Assembly (NCBI GenBank): GCA_013400155.1
Contig: VXBM01000197.1
Span: 1-64,000 of the forward strand
Direction: 5' to 3'
DNA: 64,000 nt
DNA from: Helopsaltes ochotensis
Taxonomy: Eukaryota > Chordata > Aves > Passeriformes > Locustellidae
Shown here: piece by piece, positions 1 to 12,817 of the stretch
Layout of the letters: each line of letters opens with the position of its first letter
Numbering within the stretch: the first letter of the stretch is position 1
Made by a program: the position numbers and the translations under genes
Notes under the pieces: generated by a model
Told to the model about the DNA's origin: nothing
Databases searched by the model: none
What the model saw: only the letters and a program-made list of their open reading frames with translations

Positions 1-3000
1 ATCAAAGACTTTTTTAAGCAATTAAAGTTAACAGAGTTATTGCCTATAGATAATGTTACCTAACTTAAAAATTGAAATGAGAAGCTCTAATAACCCCTGA
101 CATTACTTTATCTGATTTAACTAAAAGAGTATAGAGTAAGAATAAAAGATTTGCCACTACAGTGGGATAAAAGTTCCTGTCTTTTTAAGTTAGTTTGTTG
201 TGGAATTTTTAAAATAGTATTCAAATATCACACAAAAATAGATTATGTAAATTAGAAGTAGTACAGATCCTTAATCTGAGAGAACTTTTATGCCAAAATT
301 TTTTTTTTTTTTTTTGCAGAGCTGGGAGATAAAAAATTAGCAGTTTTAGCTGTATAATACAAGATATCTCTCTAACAGGTCATCAGTTTAACTGAGCAAT
401 AAAGACACTTGGGGTGCTTGGCTCTGTTGTTACCTTTATGACCCAAAATAATCGCTTCCAAGAGTTTGTTATCAAAATAAGACAGAAAACAGCCCAACAG
501 CACAGAGACCAGCACAGTGGATGTCACGCACCATGCAAAAAGCCTCCAGCACCCGTAAACCAAAGTTATCCATCCATATTTTCCCTAGTACCAGTTTGGT
601 GCCACACTCTCCAAAGAATTCAGGTAAACTGAGCAAGTCACAAGTAATACATGATCCGATAACATGACTTCAGAATCAAAGTCTGCAAAATACGCAGGTG
701 AGTGAACAATCCTCACTATGGCTAATTATGGTTGAAAAGTTAAAAAAGATAACTAAAATACTCTGAATTTGAAAAAATAATTGTAGAAAAGAGGAGAGAA
801 TGTTCTTCCTATGCAGCCTCTTTAGATAGAAAAGGTTTTCACAGATTGACAAAATGCTAACAAATACTAAAAGCAACCTGATCCTTCAAATATCTATCTT
901 ACCAAAAAGAAAAATCCTTCCTGAACTAAAAATAGGCTGCACAACTAATGCCAGTGACAGAGAGAAGTTTATTTGTTAGGCCCACAAGTAGCAAGTGTTG
1001 CCAATCCATTCTGGAGAGGTATTTAATTCAGATTATACGCCTGGAGAAAGGAAGTGAGATGAAAAATCTATACAGCAACACGTGATGACAGCAAGGAAGC
1101 AATTATTCAGAAGTCAGAGTTGGAGCCTGGCTATCAGAAACAAGGAAGAATTAAACCAACATACCTAATTCTTCCTTTTGGTTACAACTTCAGAAATCAT
1201 GACATTCTAACAGGTACAAAATACCACCATATCCAAATCATATCATCTTTAATTAGATATAGGTTTAAAACTGTATACTAGAACTTAAACCACACAATTT
1301 ATAAAAAATACCAAGTCCTGTGGAATGAAAACAGTGCTTACATTCAAAGCATTAAAAGCCACCTCAGCATAGATGGATTTTGTAAAGTATTTAAATTCTC
1401 AAGATTGTAGTTCTTTTTTCTGCTCACACTGCTAAATACATTCCTTACTATCCCGATAATTATTAGTGTAATACTCCCACAGTCACGATATCTGAGCATA
1501 TTCAATTACTTATTTCAGATGGACAACGGGTTTTGAGTAAGGATCCCTGCAGATAAGGTACACTAACTGAAAACATGATCAAATTTCAGTCCAGGGAGAC
1601 TTGAATTTACACAGTTTGTGTTGTTGCTATGAAGCAACCACAGCAAAGATGTCCAAATGAAGTAGTGTCTTGTCTTCAATTACACTTGTCTTTCTCCATA
1701 CCCTGGTTACTGGTCCAGCAAAACCCATCAGAATCCCACACAAGTGCAAAAAAGGGAGGAAATTACATCTCCAGTGAAGCCATGAAGGAGAAAGATTCCA
1801 CAGATTTGTTACCACAGAACCAAAAATCGAAATATTTAAGATACTAATTTCTTACAAAAATCAAACCATATTTCTAATTGCTTTTAAAAAAAACACAACC
1901 AAACAAATTAAAAAAAAAAAAAATCAGAAGCTGTGTCACCCAGAAGAGGATGATTTTTCACAAAGTAAATTAGCTAGGAGGGAAAAGATTTTGTTCTTCC
2001 CAATCCTGCTGTGCAAGCCCAGACTAAAATTTTAACCACTATTACTCAATATAAGAACACCTTGAGCACAAGAGCAACTCATCATATGTTTTACAGGCTA
2101 ATGGCTGTACTGCCACACAATTTATTTGCTTTTAGCCGGTATGTAGTAGACAATTATCCTCCCTTTAGTTTAAATTGTATTTTTTCACACCTGAAAAAGT
2201 ATTTATTCATCGGTGAAACTCAGCATGACCAGAAGGTAGGTAATGCACAGACAGGACTTTTCTACACCACCACCTAAATTATGCATCCCTCTGGTCTTCC
2301 ATACTACCTATCTTACCCTTAATTTGCAATTAATGTGTGTCTGCTGTAACTTTCTGCTTCTGCCAAGTGAAAAATTGAAGTCATCAGACTGTAATGTTGT
2401 ACTGAACAATTATATTTGCACTAGCAGGTCAAATTAGTATTCATCAATTTTTATCCTCTTGATCTTGTACATATGCAGATGCATGCACTGCTTGTTGCTG
2501 TAGAAAAAAAACCTTGAAAAATATGGATTTTTAACACACACTGAGATTCAAGCTACAACTTTGCTTGCAGTCATACCAACTCATACAGCTCTTGCAAAAG
2601 GATGACACCAGAGGGTGAGATTCTCCAAAGCACAGGAGGATTCAATACAGACAAAATTCACTGAAAAAAGTTAATGGATTTTGTTAATTTCCCCTTTGCC
2701 TGTATTTCTACCCAGATTCCCTTCTGGTTTTCAGTTTTTTGGGTTTTTGTTGTTTTTTTTTTTTTTTTAGTGGAACAAAGCTGCTGGCAGTAATGAGAAA
2801 GCTATAAAATACAGAGAGCTCTCCTTGTATAAAAAGGCAACACTTTCATAAAATGCTAATGGATATTCCCATTTGCTGTAGTGATACTTGAATGATATTT
2901 TCCTCCATAATGCTGTTGGCACAAGGCAACAGATTTTATACTAGTGGCAGTTCACTTCAGGAAATCTTTAAGGTCTTTTAGGCTTTTAGTATTACATCTT

Positions 3001-3634
3001 TTCTATATTCTTTGGGGGAAGAATAAAAGGTTATCTTTTTTATATCATTGAAATAGAATCAACTGGCAATCCTGACCAGCAGTTGGGAATGGTACAGCCA
3101 AGTTTGCATAGAAACAAATGGGCGAATATGGGATAAAGGGTCTACCTAGGCAAGGTGACCCCTTTCTTAAGTAGATCTTAGCTCCAATTCAGCACACCAC
3201 TGGAATATCAAGGCCCAGCTTTCCCCCATGTGCACAAGTGCCTGCCCTGCTCCAACCAGCCAGAATGCCAAGGGACACTCCTGGCACTTGGGAGCTGTTC
3301 AAATGATGTGTACATCAACCAAAGCCTCAACACATCACAAGCAACCTTCTTCAGATCTTAATTCCCAGGGAGATAAACTACCTCATCTTACACTCAGATT
3401 AACACAAGAGGGGAACAGAGTGTGATTTATATTAGGCAGGTGCTCACCTGGTATGAAAATCACATGCTATTCAGCCAGATCTGCAAAAATTTTTCAACAT
3501 CCAGAACTCATGCTAGAAGTATCTAAAAAGTGCCTATTTCCTATGGTGATAAGTAGGCAGAAATTCCAGCTGACCACAAGCTTTGCTTTCAAAATGGGCT
3601 CCGTGCCCCCATGCTAGTCTTATGAGTCCCCACC

Positions 3635-3635
<1 letters not shown>

Positions 3636-3673
<38 letters not shown>
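3636..3673 (+). repeat. poly(A) tract, 38 nt
   Basis: An uninterrupted A run preceded by CCCCACCC. It is much longer than other A runs in the window. No AATAAA signal lies in the 30 bases before it, and no processed gene is recognised upstream, so a retrocopy origin is not supported. Confidence 0.95.
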
Positions 3674-3674
<1 letters not shown>

Positions 3675-6440
3675 CCACAAACACTTATATGATGGATTAC
3701 AGCTGCCCCTCCCTCTTTAAAAGCTACTTCTGCTTAGCAGCTCAACTAAACAAACCAGAAGCAGCTGTGAATAAAGCAGCACATAACGATAAACAGCTTA
3801 CCACGGTCAAAACTTACAAACAGCATCCTGAGGTGGTACACACGGCGAACAGGTGCTTTTATTCTGGCCTCTAAACCTTACCCACTCAGTGACCCCGATG
3901 TAGAGGCAAAGGGCAAAACATTCACTCCTTTCAGTATTTTCCAAAATCCTGTGCCTCTCTTTGCTTATAGGATTTGAGGTTCTCATGGTTGGTTACATCA
4001 CTCCTTATCCAATTACAAAAATAAACAAAAAGAGAGCAGGAAATAATTCCATCCATCCTAGCATTCTGCACACAGTGTAACCCTACTTGGCAAGTCTTCC
4101 TTGCATCCTTTACTTTATTGATAGCAACAAGATTTTGTAACCTGGAAATGGAAATGGATGTGATCAGGAGGCTCAGAAACCCTTTTCTAATCAGCCAGTG
4201 ATGAGAAATCTGAATACAGAAAACAAAATTCTGTTTCATTAGCACACTGGCATTAACAGAGTAAGCTGTGAAAACTTCACTGCTCATTTGCAGTGTAAAT
4301 TGAGGACTGTCACAACTGAAAAATTGACATTTTCACTCCACAGCATGACTTGAAGTTCCAAGCAGAACTGCTTTAAGGATAGTCTGTTGTTTAGGAAATT
4401 ACCAAAGGTAATAGAGTGATGGAAAGCTACAAACCAGGCAATTTTTTTTAACACAACTATTTTCAGGTTTTGAGGGAAAAAAAGATAAAAGCTGAAAAAG
4501 TGCAAGTACATCAAACTGCAAAAATGGTACATCTTCCTTCTTGCTTTGGAAGATCCAGCGATAAATAGACACCACACCAAACCAAAACTGTCAGTGCTGC
4601 CTAGGAGGAAGCTTATCAAAGACATTTAAAAGCATTTTTTATGAAAAACCAATTTTAATGAAGTCACGTCAGTGTAGAAGAACATTCCAGGTGGTCAGAA
4701 AAAAAAAACTTCAGAACATAAATGTACTCAGAAACTCAGTGTTACAAGCAAAGTAAGTAGTTGGCAGAGCTCTGAATCTAAATTATGAAAGAATAAAAAT
4801 GTGTAAAAAGAAATACGAGGGTAAAAAAGACATGAAATGTCACTGATGCCACCAGCTTCCCTAAAGAGACAGCATCCCTTCATACCAACCATTGCCAAGT
4901 TTCTTATCCAGAACTCAGAACTTACCAGATTAAAAAAACCCCCATGTACATGCACACAATTAAGAGGCAATATCACCCTAACCTGTTCAATATAGCTGAT
5001 AACTTAAATACCAATATCACCAGAAATATCAGACCCTGAACAGGGCTCACAGAACATGCAAGAACTGCAGCATGGGGATACATCAGATTCCAGTGTATCA
5101 AACCAGAGCTGGTAGGAAAAAAAAAAAAATCACTCCTCTGTATAATTAAAGCTGTGTATCATCCCACAAACTTGCACTTTTTCAATTTCAGAGCTACCCT
5201 CGGCATTGTTGAGTATTTTCTTAGTCTCAATCATTTTGGTCGGTGAGGCTCAATTTGTTTTCTGTGATTTGTTCATTCAATTTAATTCAATTTTTCTGAT
5301 ATACAAGCCCTCAATGTCTCTAACTGAGCTCTTCATCTAACATAATTTCCTTTCAGCCCTTCACCATCAACCTTCCTCCACCACTGTCCCAGGTTCCCTA
5401 GCTCTCAGCAGTCTTATCCTAATTATTGCTCCTGTATCTTGTACAGTCCAAGTATTATTTCTTTGGCATTCAAGTCAGATAAGCCCTCTTTCCCACTGCC
5501 TGAGCAAATGCAGGAGAAAATTGAGGGCATAGTGGTAATACACTTTCAACTCACTCTTCCTGGGAGAAATAATTACAGAGGAAATCTTGTTTAGTCACTA
5601 CTGCCCTGGGAGAAAGTATGCGCAGTTCAGATGAAATATTTGGAGAATTGTGTTGCCAAATACTAACAGGTCTCTCCAGAGCACAATTGAAGCACTATTT
5701 GTCAACAGCCAATAACTGGGTCAAATTCAGACACTTCTTCAAAAGTGCAGCAAAAGAAGCAAAGGAAATAAATTAGAATGGAGCAAATAGAGACTAAAAA
5801 CCTAATTTAGTTCCAACAACTATTAAGGACAGGATAACAGGGACAGGAAGGTAAGCACAACACTAACCTGGAGGAAAGGCTGAGTTCTGAAGACATCTCA
5901 GGGGGATTTTTTTTTTTAAACTAAAAATTCTTTCTGTTGACATCTTATCAGATGAGATATACATGTTTAACACACTTTGAGAGTCAATGTGACTCTCAGG
6001 AGAGCAGCAGGAGTTTTCAGTGGAGTCCTCTGCAGAGCAAGAGATGGAAGGAGCATTTCCACTTCATTCCCCAGTGACCCCTGCAGCATGTCTCTTACTA
6101 CCACATTTTCACAGACCATAAATTTTAACCACTCTTTTTCTGCGTTGCTCTGCAGCTGGTCTAATCAGCTGGTTATACTCAGCCTTGCCACACACATACT
6201 CCTGCAAGAAGCTCTGTGAAGTCTGGGCACGTGCAGCCAGGCTATCAGGAGAGGCTGAGATCCTTGATCTTGCCTTGATTAGGATTATTTCTAGTAGGGG
6301 AGCCCTGAAAGAAACAGATCCTATACTCCAATGTCTACTAAGAGTTAAGTTCATTTAAGCAATGGAAACAAATGCAGATTTAATCATTGATATGATGGAG
6401 AAAAAGTCACATAGAATATTTCTCAGGCAAATGTATTTTA

Positions 6441-6475
6441 GGGTTTTTTTGTTTTGTTTTGTTTTATTTTATTTC
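6441..6475 (+). repeat. T-rich (TTTTG)n/(TTTTA)n tract
   Basis: A T-rich stretch made of GTTTT units changing to ATTTT units. It is imperfect simple sequence within KCNK2 intron 3. Confidence 0.85.
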
Positions 6476-7215
6476 AGGATGTTTTCTCCAATGCCCTCCT
6501 CAATCACCTCAGCATTTGCGCTTCACTTTCTTTTGCTTGCCTCTTCTCTCTTCCCTTACAAATACATAAACAGAAATCCAAGTATTTGCACTCGGATAAG
6601 CTGCAATCTTTTAAAATGAACTTTTATGCTCATCCTCAAAATCCTTGTGTCTTTGGCGGCACAAACAAAGAAAGTAATATGTTCTAAGATAAGGATGTGA
6701 TGTTTCTTACTTTTCTGAACTAGGAGGACAAATTTTTCGATGTCATTTGCACATTTTTAGCTTTATGATTACCTGACATAATAGGTAACACATCTCATTA
6801 TGAACAATATTTGTCTTTTTGTAATGTCAAAAGAGTTCTGTATATTTTAGTTGTCAGCACATTATTCTGTTACCTTGCATTTCAAAAATGCGGTGGAATG
6901 GTGCCAGAAGGGACAGTTTTAGCAGCAGGGTTTTATTATTGTTTCAAATCAACAAGCAATGTAATAAGACTTTCTAAAATACCCTGCCTTCACAAGCAAA
7001 CCTTGTGTCCAGCCAGTGGGAAAATGATAGAAGGAATGATTCCTTACAGTGAAATTGCATTTGAAGCTACATAACTAATTGCAGCTTTAAAAATGACAAA
7101 TCAGGTAGAAATTTCTAGTCAAAAACAAAAATCTATTTTTCAGTATCTTAGCTTCTTGATATTCACACCTGTTCCCTAAAGCGTAAATATTTACGAATTC
7201 TTTTTATGTTTCTGT

Positions 7216-7275
7216 TGATTTTTTGGTTTGGGTTTGGTTTTTTTGGTTTTTTGGTGGTTGTGGGGTTTTTTGGTG
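7216..7275 (+). repeat. G/T-rich low-complexity tract
   Basis: About 60 bases made almost only of T and G, with TTTGGGTTTGG and TGTGGGGTTTTTTGG segments. It is strongly strand-skewed, and short G runs are spaced by T runs. No regular unit length is seen. Confidence 0.85.
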
Positions 7276-9446
7276 TTCATATTCCTTTACACACTTTAAT
7301 AATGATTGCTATGCTTTTGGACCCCAAAACCCCCATAACTAACTGCATGAACCTAAATTAAAGACTTCAGTCATGAATGAATTTCTCAAGAGGTTCAGTT
7401 TCCAGTGAACACGAGATGTTGGGTTTAAAAATCAAGGGCTGACAGCAACAAAAGTGGAAAAGGACAAAAAGAAATGATGTGTTCTTCCTTTTAGGATTTG
7501 TTGGTCTTTAGCAACTGCTGGATTTGGACATCAATGAGGTTGTGATGCATCCTTGAGGGCTAAGGCATTAAAGGAGCTCTGTTTGAAAGGATGCACTCTG
7601 GCAAACCGCAGCTACCAGCGAGGTTGCTGGCACTGCCACCGTGCTCTCAACTGCCATCCAAGACACTCCATCTTCCAGGAGGCTGAATAAACACTCTTTC
7701 CATATGTCTACCTTGCAGTGCTTGAAAAAATCATTACAGACTGGCTGGAATAAGAGTGGAAATAATGCAGCTCTTTTAGATGAAGATCCATAGCAGGCTA
7801 GTAGAGGTTCTGGCGATGCAGTTTCTTGTATTACGGAGGACAATACATTTTTTTTATGTGCTGTGACACCTGACATTTGGGAAAAAAACTTGCTGAGCCT
7901 TGGCATGTCTTCTTTGTTTTGTCATTTTTCTAGACACAGGTCTCAAGCTTCAAAATGACAGGTCTGCTTTTCTACCCTGCTGCAAATATATAATTTTCAC
8001 CAAGCCAAACATAAATCTGGGGGAAATTGGGGTGTGTACATGTTGTGTCTGTATGCCCATTTCTGAGTTCAGCTACCTATTGAAGGAAATGATCCAGAGA
8101 TTACAAACCATGCCCAGTGCTGGCAATGAGCTCTCAGAATAAAAAGTGGAGACATAAGGGTGATTTCCCCTCCTTCTCAGCACTACCTCCAGCTTTATGA
8201 TGAAGTTACCATTTTTCTTGGTTTTCTCCTCAACCCTCTTTTTTTCTTTTCTTTGGTCGTGTGAGCAGGACTGACTGGATAATGACATTTTCAGGTAGAA
8301 AAAAAGAGGTTCTTTTGTACTTTGCAGCATGCACAGTATCCCAGGGAACAATGCAACAATATTTTTCATAGATAACTTCATATTCCTATTTCCCTCTGCT
8401 ACCCTTTTCCCTCTAAGAGACTGTCTGAAACCATTCCATATGCACAGACTAATAATCATGCAATTTCACATCTTTTTGTTGAGATGAGTTATATTTGTTC
8501 TGGAAACATATTCACAAGCAGGCACACCAAACTAAGCCAGTCAAAGCTATAACCCTTCCTGAAATGCAAAGCTGAAACCGAGGAGCTGTTCTAGAGAAAG
8601 CCTTGTGAAACTATTTGATTATGACTCTCCACAAAATCCACTTTTTAGAAAAGATCTAGTAGCAGTCAGAATCACATCATACTGTGTTCAAACTGATTTT
8701 GCTAATTTTGTATTACACACCGTAACATTTATTGACTCGTGTGAAGGATCATAACAGACTTCAAAAAATGCTACATGAGTACTAAGCCACGTTGTCTGAA
8801 GCGTTGCCTCTGTTTTTGTGAGCTGCCTTTGGAACTCTACGGACATAATGGCGCCATCGGGGTGCCTTTCAGAAACCTACAGGAAGTCCAGAAGATGGTT
8901 CTAGTCTGCTGCCAACAGCCACCAAAACAGACAGTCAATATTTTTCATGTCAGTGTTCGACACTACTGGGATACAACAAGAACAGTAACTGCAAAACAAT
9001 AATTTATTGCTTAGGCAGATGCTAAAGGCTTTATTTATTATCCTCTCTCCCCAGAAACCAAATATTTGTGGGATGCAAGTGCTACTGCCAATAAAGAAAG
9101 ACTTTGATTTCATTAAAGTAAGGTTTGAGAAATTCTATTCATAGACTACTGGTTCCATCTGAATGTCTTAGATTCTTAGATATCACCAGGAAGAGTGTGG
9201 GCTAAGTGATATGGTAAAATTATAGTAATAAGTGGCTTGGAAAGCTACAAAAGCTGCTGCAACACTGGAAAGCTATCATTGTCTCTAAATGGTTGTAATC
9301 CCTTTTTTCATCTGCAAGTAGCTCAAGGTATAGAGACTAAAGGAGATAATATTTATAAATTTTATTTATATTTATCAAACCTCATTTACAAATTATTTCT
9401 GTAAAGTTGTTCTATGGATTTATAAGGTCCTGTCTTTGTCCACAGA

Positions 9447-9469
9447 GTATATCTGTATATATATATATA

Positions 9470-9509
<40 letters not shown>
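9447..9509. repeat. AT-rich microsatellite, (TA)n with CTG interruptions
   Basis: Blocks of (TA)n are interrupted twice by CTG. The final block is about 19 dinucleotides. It is self-complementary and prone to length change. Confidence 0.97.
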
Positions 9510-9510
<1 letters not shown>

Positions 9511-11431
9511 CAGCTCTCTGGGGATGCTCATAAACCACATTTTTACTCTCCTGAGAAATTGAGTTATTATTACCATATGCCCTCTAACTGGAAGGAATAA
9601 TACCTTCATTTTCAAAAAGTTACTCATTTATGAAAAGGTACAGCTTTGAACACAGAATCACTTGCTGGCACGTAGTGACACAAAGATTAAGGGAAAGCAC
9701 ACCCAGCTGTTGTGCTCACCACCATTTTCCCAGGTAGTTCCCTCTCACCACAGCACCACCTTCTGTCACACAAGCCCTGTGAACCCTGGCAGAGGTGGTT
9801 CACAGCGTTAAGACAATGCCAACCACACTACGGCTTCCATATTTAACTTGCTTTCCTTGGATCCTGAGAAAAACACAAAAATGCAACTGGCTGGGAGTTT
9901 CCCATCAGGAAGGGTCCATGATGAAAGAAACCCAGTCACTCCAAAGCCAAAATATTATATGGGAGTGTTTTTTCACCCATTTTCTCCTCAGGCTGCTACC
10001 ACAAAACCTGAAACAAATATTTACTGTTGCCTAGTTTGACCTGCTTCTGACAACTCTGGTTTGCAGAAATGACCTGAAATATTAATTTTCAAATGTATTT
10101 CCTATCGGGTTATCTTGCCTCTTGGGAGCAGTGGATCAGAGGCCTGGATGCCTTTGCAGATCCCTGCTCTTCTAAGCTGGACTCACACATGGCTTGGTAG
10201 AATCAGGTCAGTAAATTAAATCAGAAAACATTTTGATTTAGAAAAGACTTAGTTTTACTTGGAAAAAAGATGGTGAGACAAAACATTCCACAGCTTTAAA
10301 ATAATTTTTGAACTTTTAATTCCTTGAACACTTTTCATGTGTTAACTTTTATCCTTATTAGGAAGTGAAACAATTATTATGCACTTTCTATAGCACCATG
10401 GATGCTTACGAGATAAAGTTTAATGCTGTCCAAAGAGGATGACATAAGACTGTTCACAAAGCTATCTTTTCAAAGTTCTTGCTTTTTTTGGTTATAACAT
10501 TTAATTTTAATTATATTTTTCAATACTTGAGGATTTTTATCATCATGAGGAGGTACCACTATAAAATCAGTAAGTTTGCTACAAACCAAGGGGATAAGAA
10601 TTTCTCTGTTTTCACTAAACCTGTGTTTCAGTTACTCTAGATGTGGAAAAAATCATATAGGCACAATATTTACACATATAAATGTAAACATGTTTATACT
10701 CAAACACACAAGAAATATAGTACTTAAACACTTCTATATAAACAAAGAGAAAGGGTCCAGACAACATGTGAAAAGAACATCCTCTTCCACCATCATGTAA
10801 ATATTATGTAGTAGTAATTATTGCAAAGATGCTACAATTCCTTACATATTACTCTCAAATTTTTTCATTATTTCATCTTCAAATTTCCATCTATCTTTGT
10901 GAATGTTCTTTTGTGAGCTATGAGCTACATTAAATTTTTACTCCATTCCCTGTGTAAAATATGGTAGAAAAAAGGGAAGAAACTTAAATACCAAGTGCTG
11001 GGTGTTTTTTACACCTGCTCAGAGGGACAGTGACTGTTTCAGAATTTAGACAAAATAACAGTATCAAATGGGAGAACACAGGCTTTAAATTCCATACATC
11101 TCAGTCATGGTTTAATGCACATGTGCTTTAAATCATGCCCTATTTAACACTTGTGACTGTACAGTTGACCAAATTCTCCCCAGAAAATATTTCCACAACC
11201 TCTTCCAGTCACCTGAAAGAAATGTACAACAACATTTTTTTTCCTACAGAAAAATCACTCAGCTAGAGGTCCTTTGCAGACAGCTATTATTTCTGCCCCT
11301 GCAGCTAGAAAATAACTCTCTACTTAAAACAGAAGATTTGGAAGATTTACCATTAACAAATATACACACACACTGGAAATCAAAAGAGTTTCAGCTCATT
11401 GACTATAAAAAGATAATAAGCTGTGTCCTAC

Positions 11432-11549
11432 CTATGGTGGTAATAACAGTGCCAGCAAAGAAGAAGGAACTTCCCAAGTCCCAGTGACTGATCTGAGCAG
11501 ATGTGTTTCCTAAAGGTATGATTCCTGCATTTATTGCTGCCACTACTTG
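11432..11549 (-). CDS. KCNK2: KCNK2 (TREK-1) coding exon: cap end, pore helix 1, start of selectivity filter 1
   Basis: This is the next coding exon, 118 nt, read on the minus strand. The acceptor is TTTAAACTTGCAG|CAAGTA and the donor ATAG|GTAGGA. It starts in phase 0, matching the end of the upstream exon, and encodes 39 residues plus the first base of a Gly codon. The peptide runs from QVVAAINAGIIPLG through NTS and SHWDLGSSFFFAG to TVITTI. Asn15 (NTS) is a second conserved N-glycosylation sequon. His22 (SHWD) corresponds to the histidine implicated in extracellular pH sensing in TREK-1. GTVITTIG is pore helix 1 running into the TIGFG filter, so the next intron splits the first filter Gly codon. 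The exon completing the filter and adding M2 was searched for below 11431 (by eye, looking for the conserved GIPLFGFLLAG and GVGDQLGTIFGK segments) and not found. Confidence 0.97.
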
Positions 11550-12779
11550 CTGCAAGTTTAAAAAGATTTTGTCAATATTCATGAAACAATTGTATTCACA
11601 TACATTACACAGTAAATTGATTAAATCACTTATTTGATCCAAACACTAAACCTGGAAAGGATCTGTGTTGCTGTGCTCGAGCTTTATCACTCAGTCAGGC
11701 TACAATTTATTCTTCAGCAACCACTCCAGGCAATTCGGAAGAGCTGTAAAGTCCAGACCATTGGGGAGAATGCAAAATCCACAATATCTGTGATATTAGT
11801 ACCTTAGTTAGAAGGCAAACACAATTACTTTTACTGCTGCAATATTTGGTGAAGAAAAGCATGCATTAGGCAAAATTTATAATGAGAGTTTCCCACAATG
11901 TTCCTGTGTTGTGTTAGGCAAGCTAATGGACTTCTTAAAAACAGCCATTTTAAAACACCAAGAAAAAATGCCCATGCATTGTTCTTTATCGAATCAATTC
12001 CAAATAAAGAAAAAAATTTTATATAATAGACAATTCAATAATTAAGCGATTATATATACAATTATGACATTTTCACTATAGTAACAAAAAATTCAGTCAA
12101 ATATCAAACATGTATCTCTATACAACTCTATACTTCAGAAATGTTGCTCTTGAAAAGTTCGGTTCCAGCAAATAAAATCAACAAGCTTGCCACTAGTGAC
12201 ATTTTCATATTCTTAAGAAATAGGAAACTTTTCTTCTTTCAACAATGTAAACTACTGTAAATTCTTATTACAAAACATATTCCTCTTTTCTTATAACACA
12301 GGTGCAGATACATAGTGTATTTGAGTTGAAGAAAAAGTATTTTTAAACTTGCGATAAATATTTTTAAGAATATAAGTCTTCGTTTCATTCTGAAACTTTA
12401 AAATAGGATCTATTTCTAATCACAACACTTATAATAATTGGTGTCCAAAAAAAGAAAAACAGAGGAAGCAATACCACAAAGTGAAAGTGAGCATTTTAAC
12501 TAACGGCATTTCCTGCTTGGCAAGATGTAAAAGAATAATTCGGCACATAAATACAGTCAGTGATAGGACAGACCAGAACCATCTTTCATTTGGGCGGTCT
12601 GTCACAGAGGAACAGAGTTGTACAGTAGTAATAACGTTTTCAGTCCCAAAATACATTGATAATTTGGAAATTAAAACATTTCTGTTTCTAAATAGTGCCT
12701 GCAGTAGTCACTTGATCTGGACAGAAATTATGAAGTAAAAATGTGGGATTAACTACGTCATCTTTTTTTAAGTATGGGA

Positions 12780-12817
12780 CTTAAATCCAATATTACATCC
12801 AGCTTAAATCCAATATT
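12780..12817. repeat. short tandem duplication, period 23
   Basis: The 15-mer CTTAAATCCAATATT occurs at 12780-12794 and again at 12803-12817, separated by 8 bases. This is a recent small duplication within intron 2. Confidence 0.85.

Larger units (their letters stand above)
1..11431 (-). other. KCNK2: KCNK2 intron after the filter-1 exon (partial, runs off window)
   Basis: This is sequence after the donor at 11431-11430 in the gene's sense. It continues beyond position 1, so the intron is longer than 11.4 kb. It is AT-rich, with many short A or T runs, a 38-nt A run, an AT microsatellite and a G/T-rich stretch, listed separately. Many short open frames occur on both strands (the longest about 128 codons, 8073-8459 minus), but none resembles a protein family I know and none has exon-like context. 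No RNA gene is recognised. Confidence 0.8.

Noticed and set aside
3600..3673. 38-nt poly(A) as the tail of a processed pseudogene
   Set aside because: No polyadenylation signal just upstream, no gene-like sequence before it and no flanking direct repeat.
1..11431. Next KCNK2 exon (end of filter 1, M2, with GIPLFGFLLAG)
   Set aside because: Searched by eye on the minus strand for the complement of the conserved GDQLGTIFGK and GIPLFGFLLAG segments and not found. The exon presumably lies beyond position 1.
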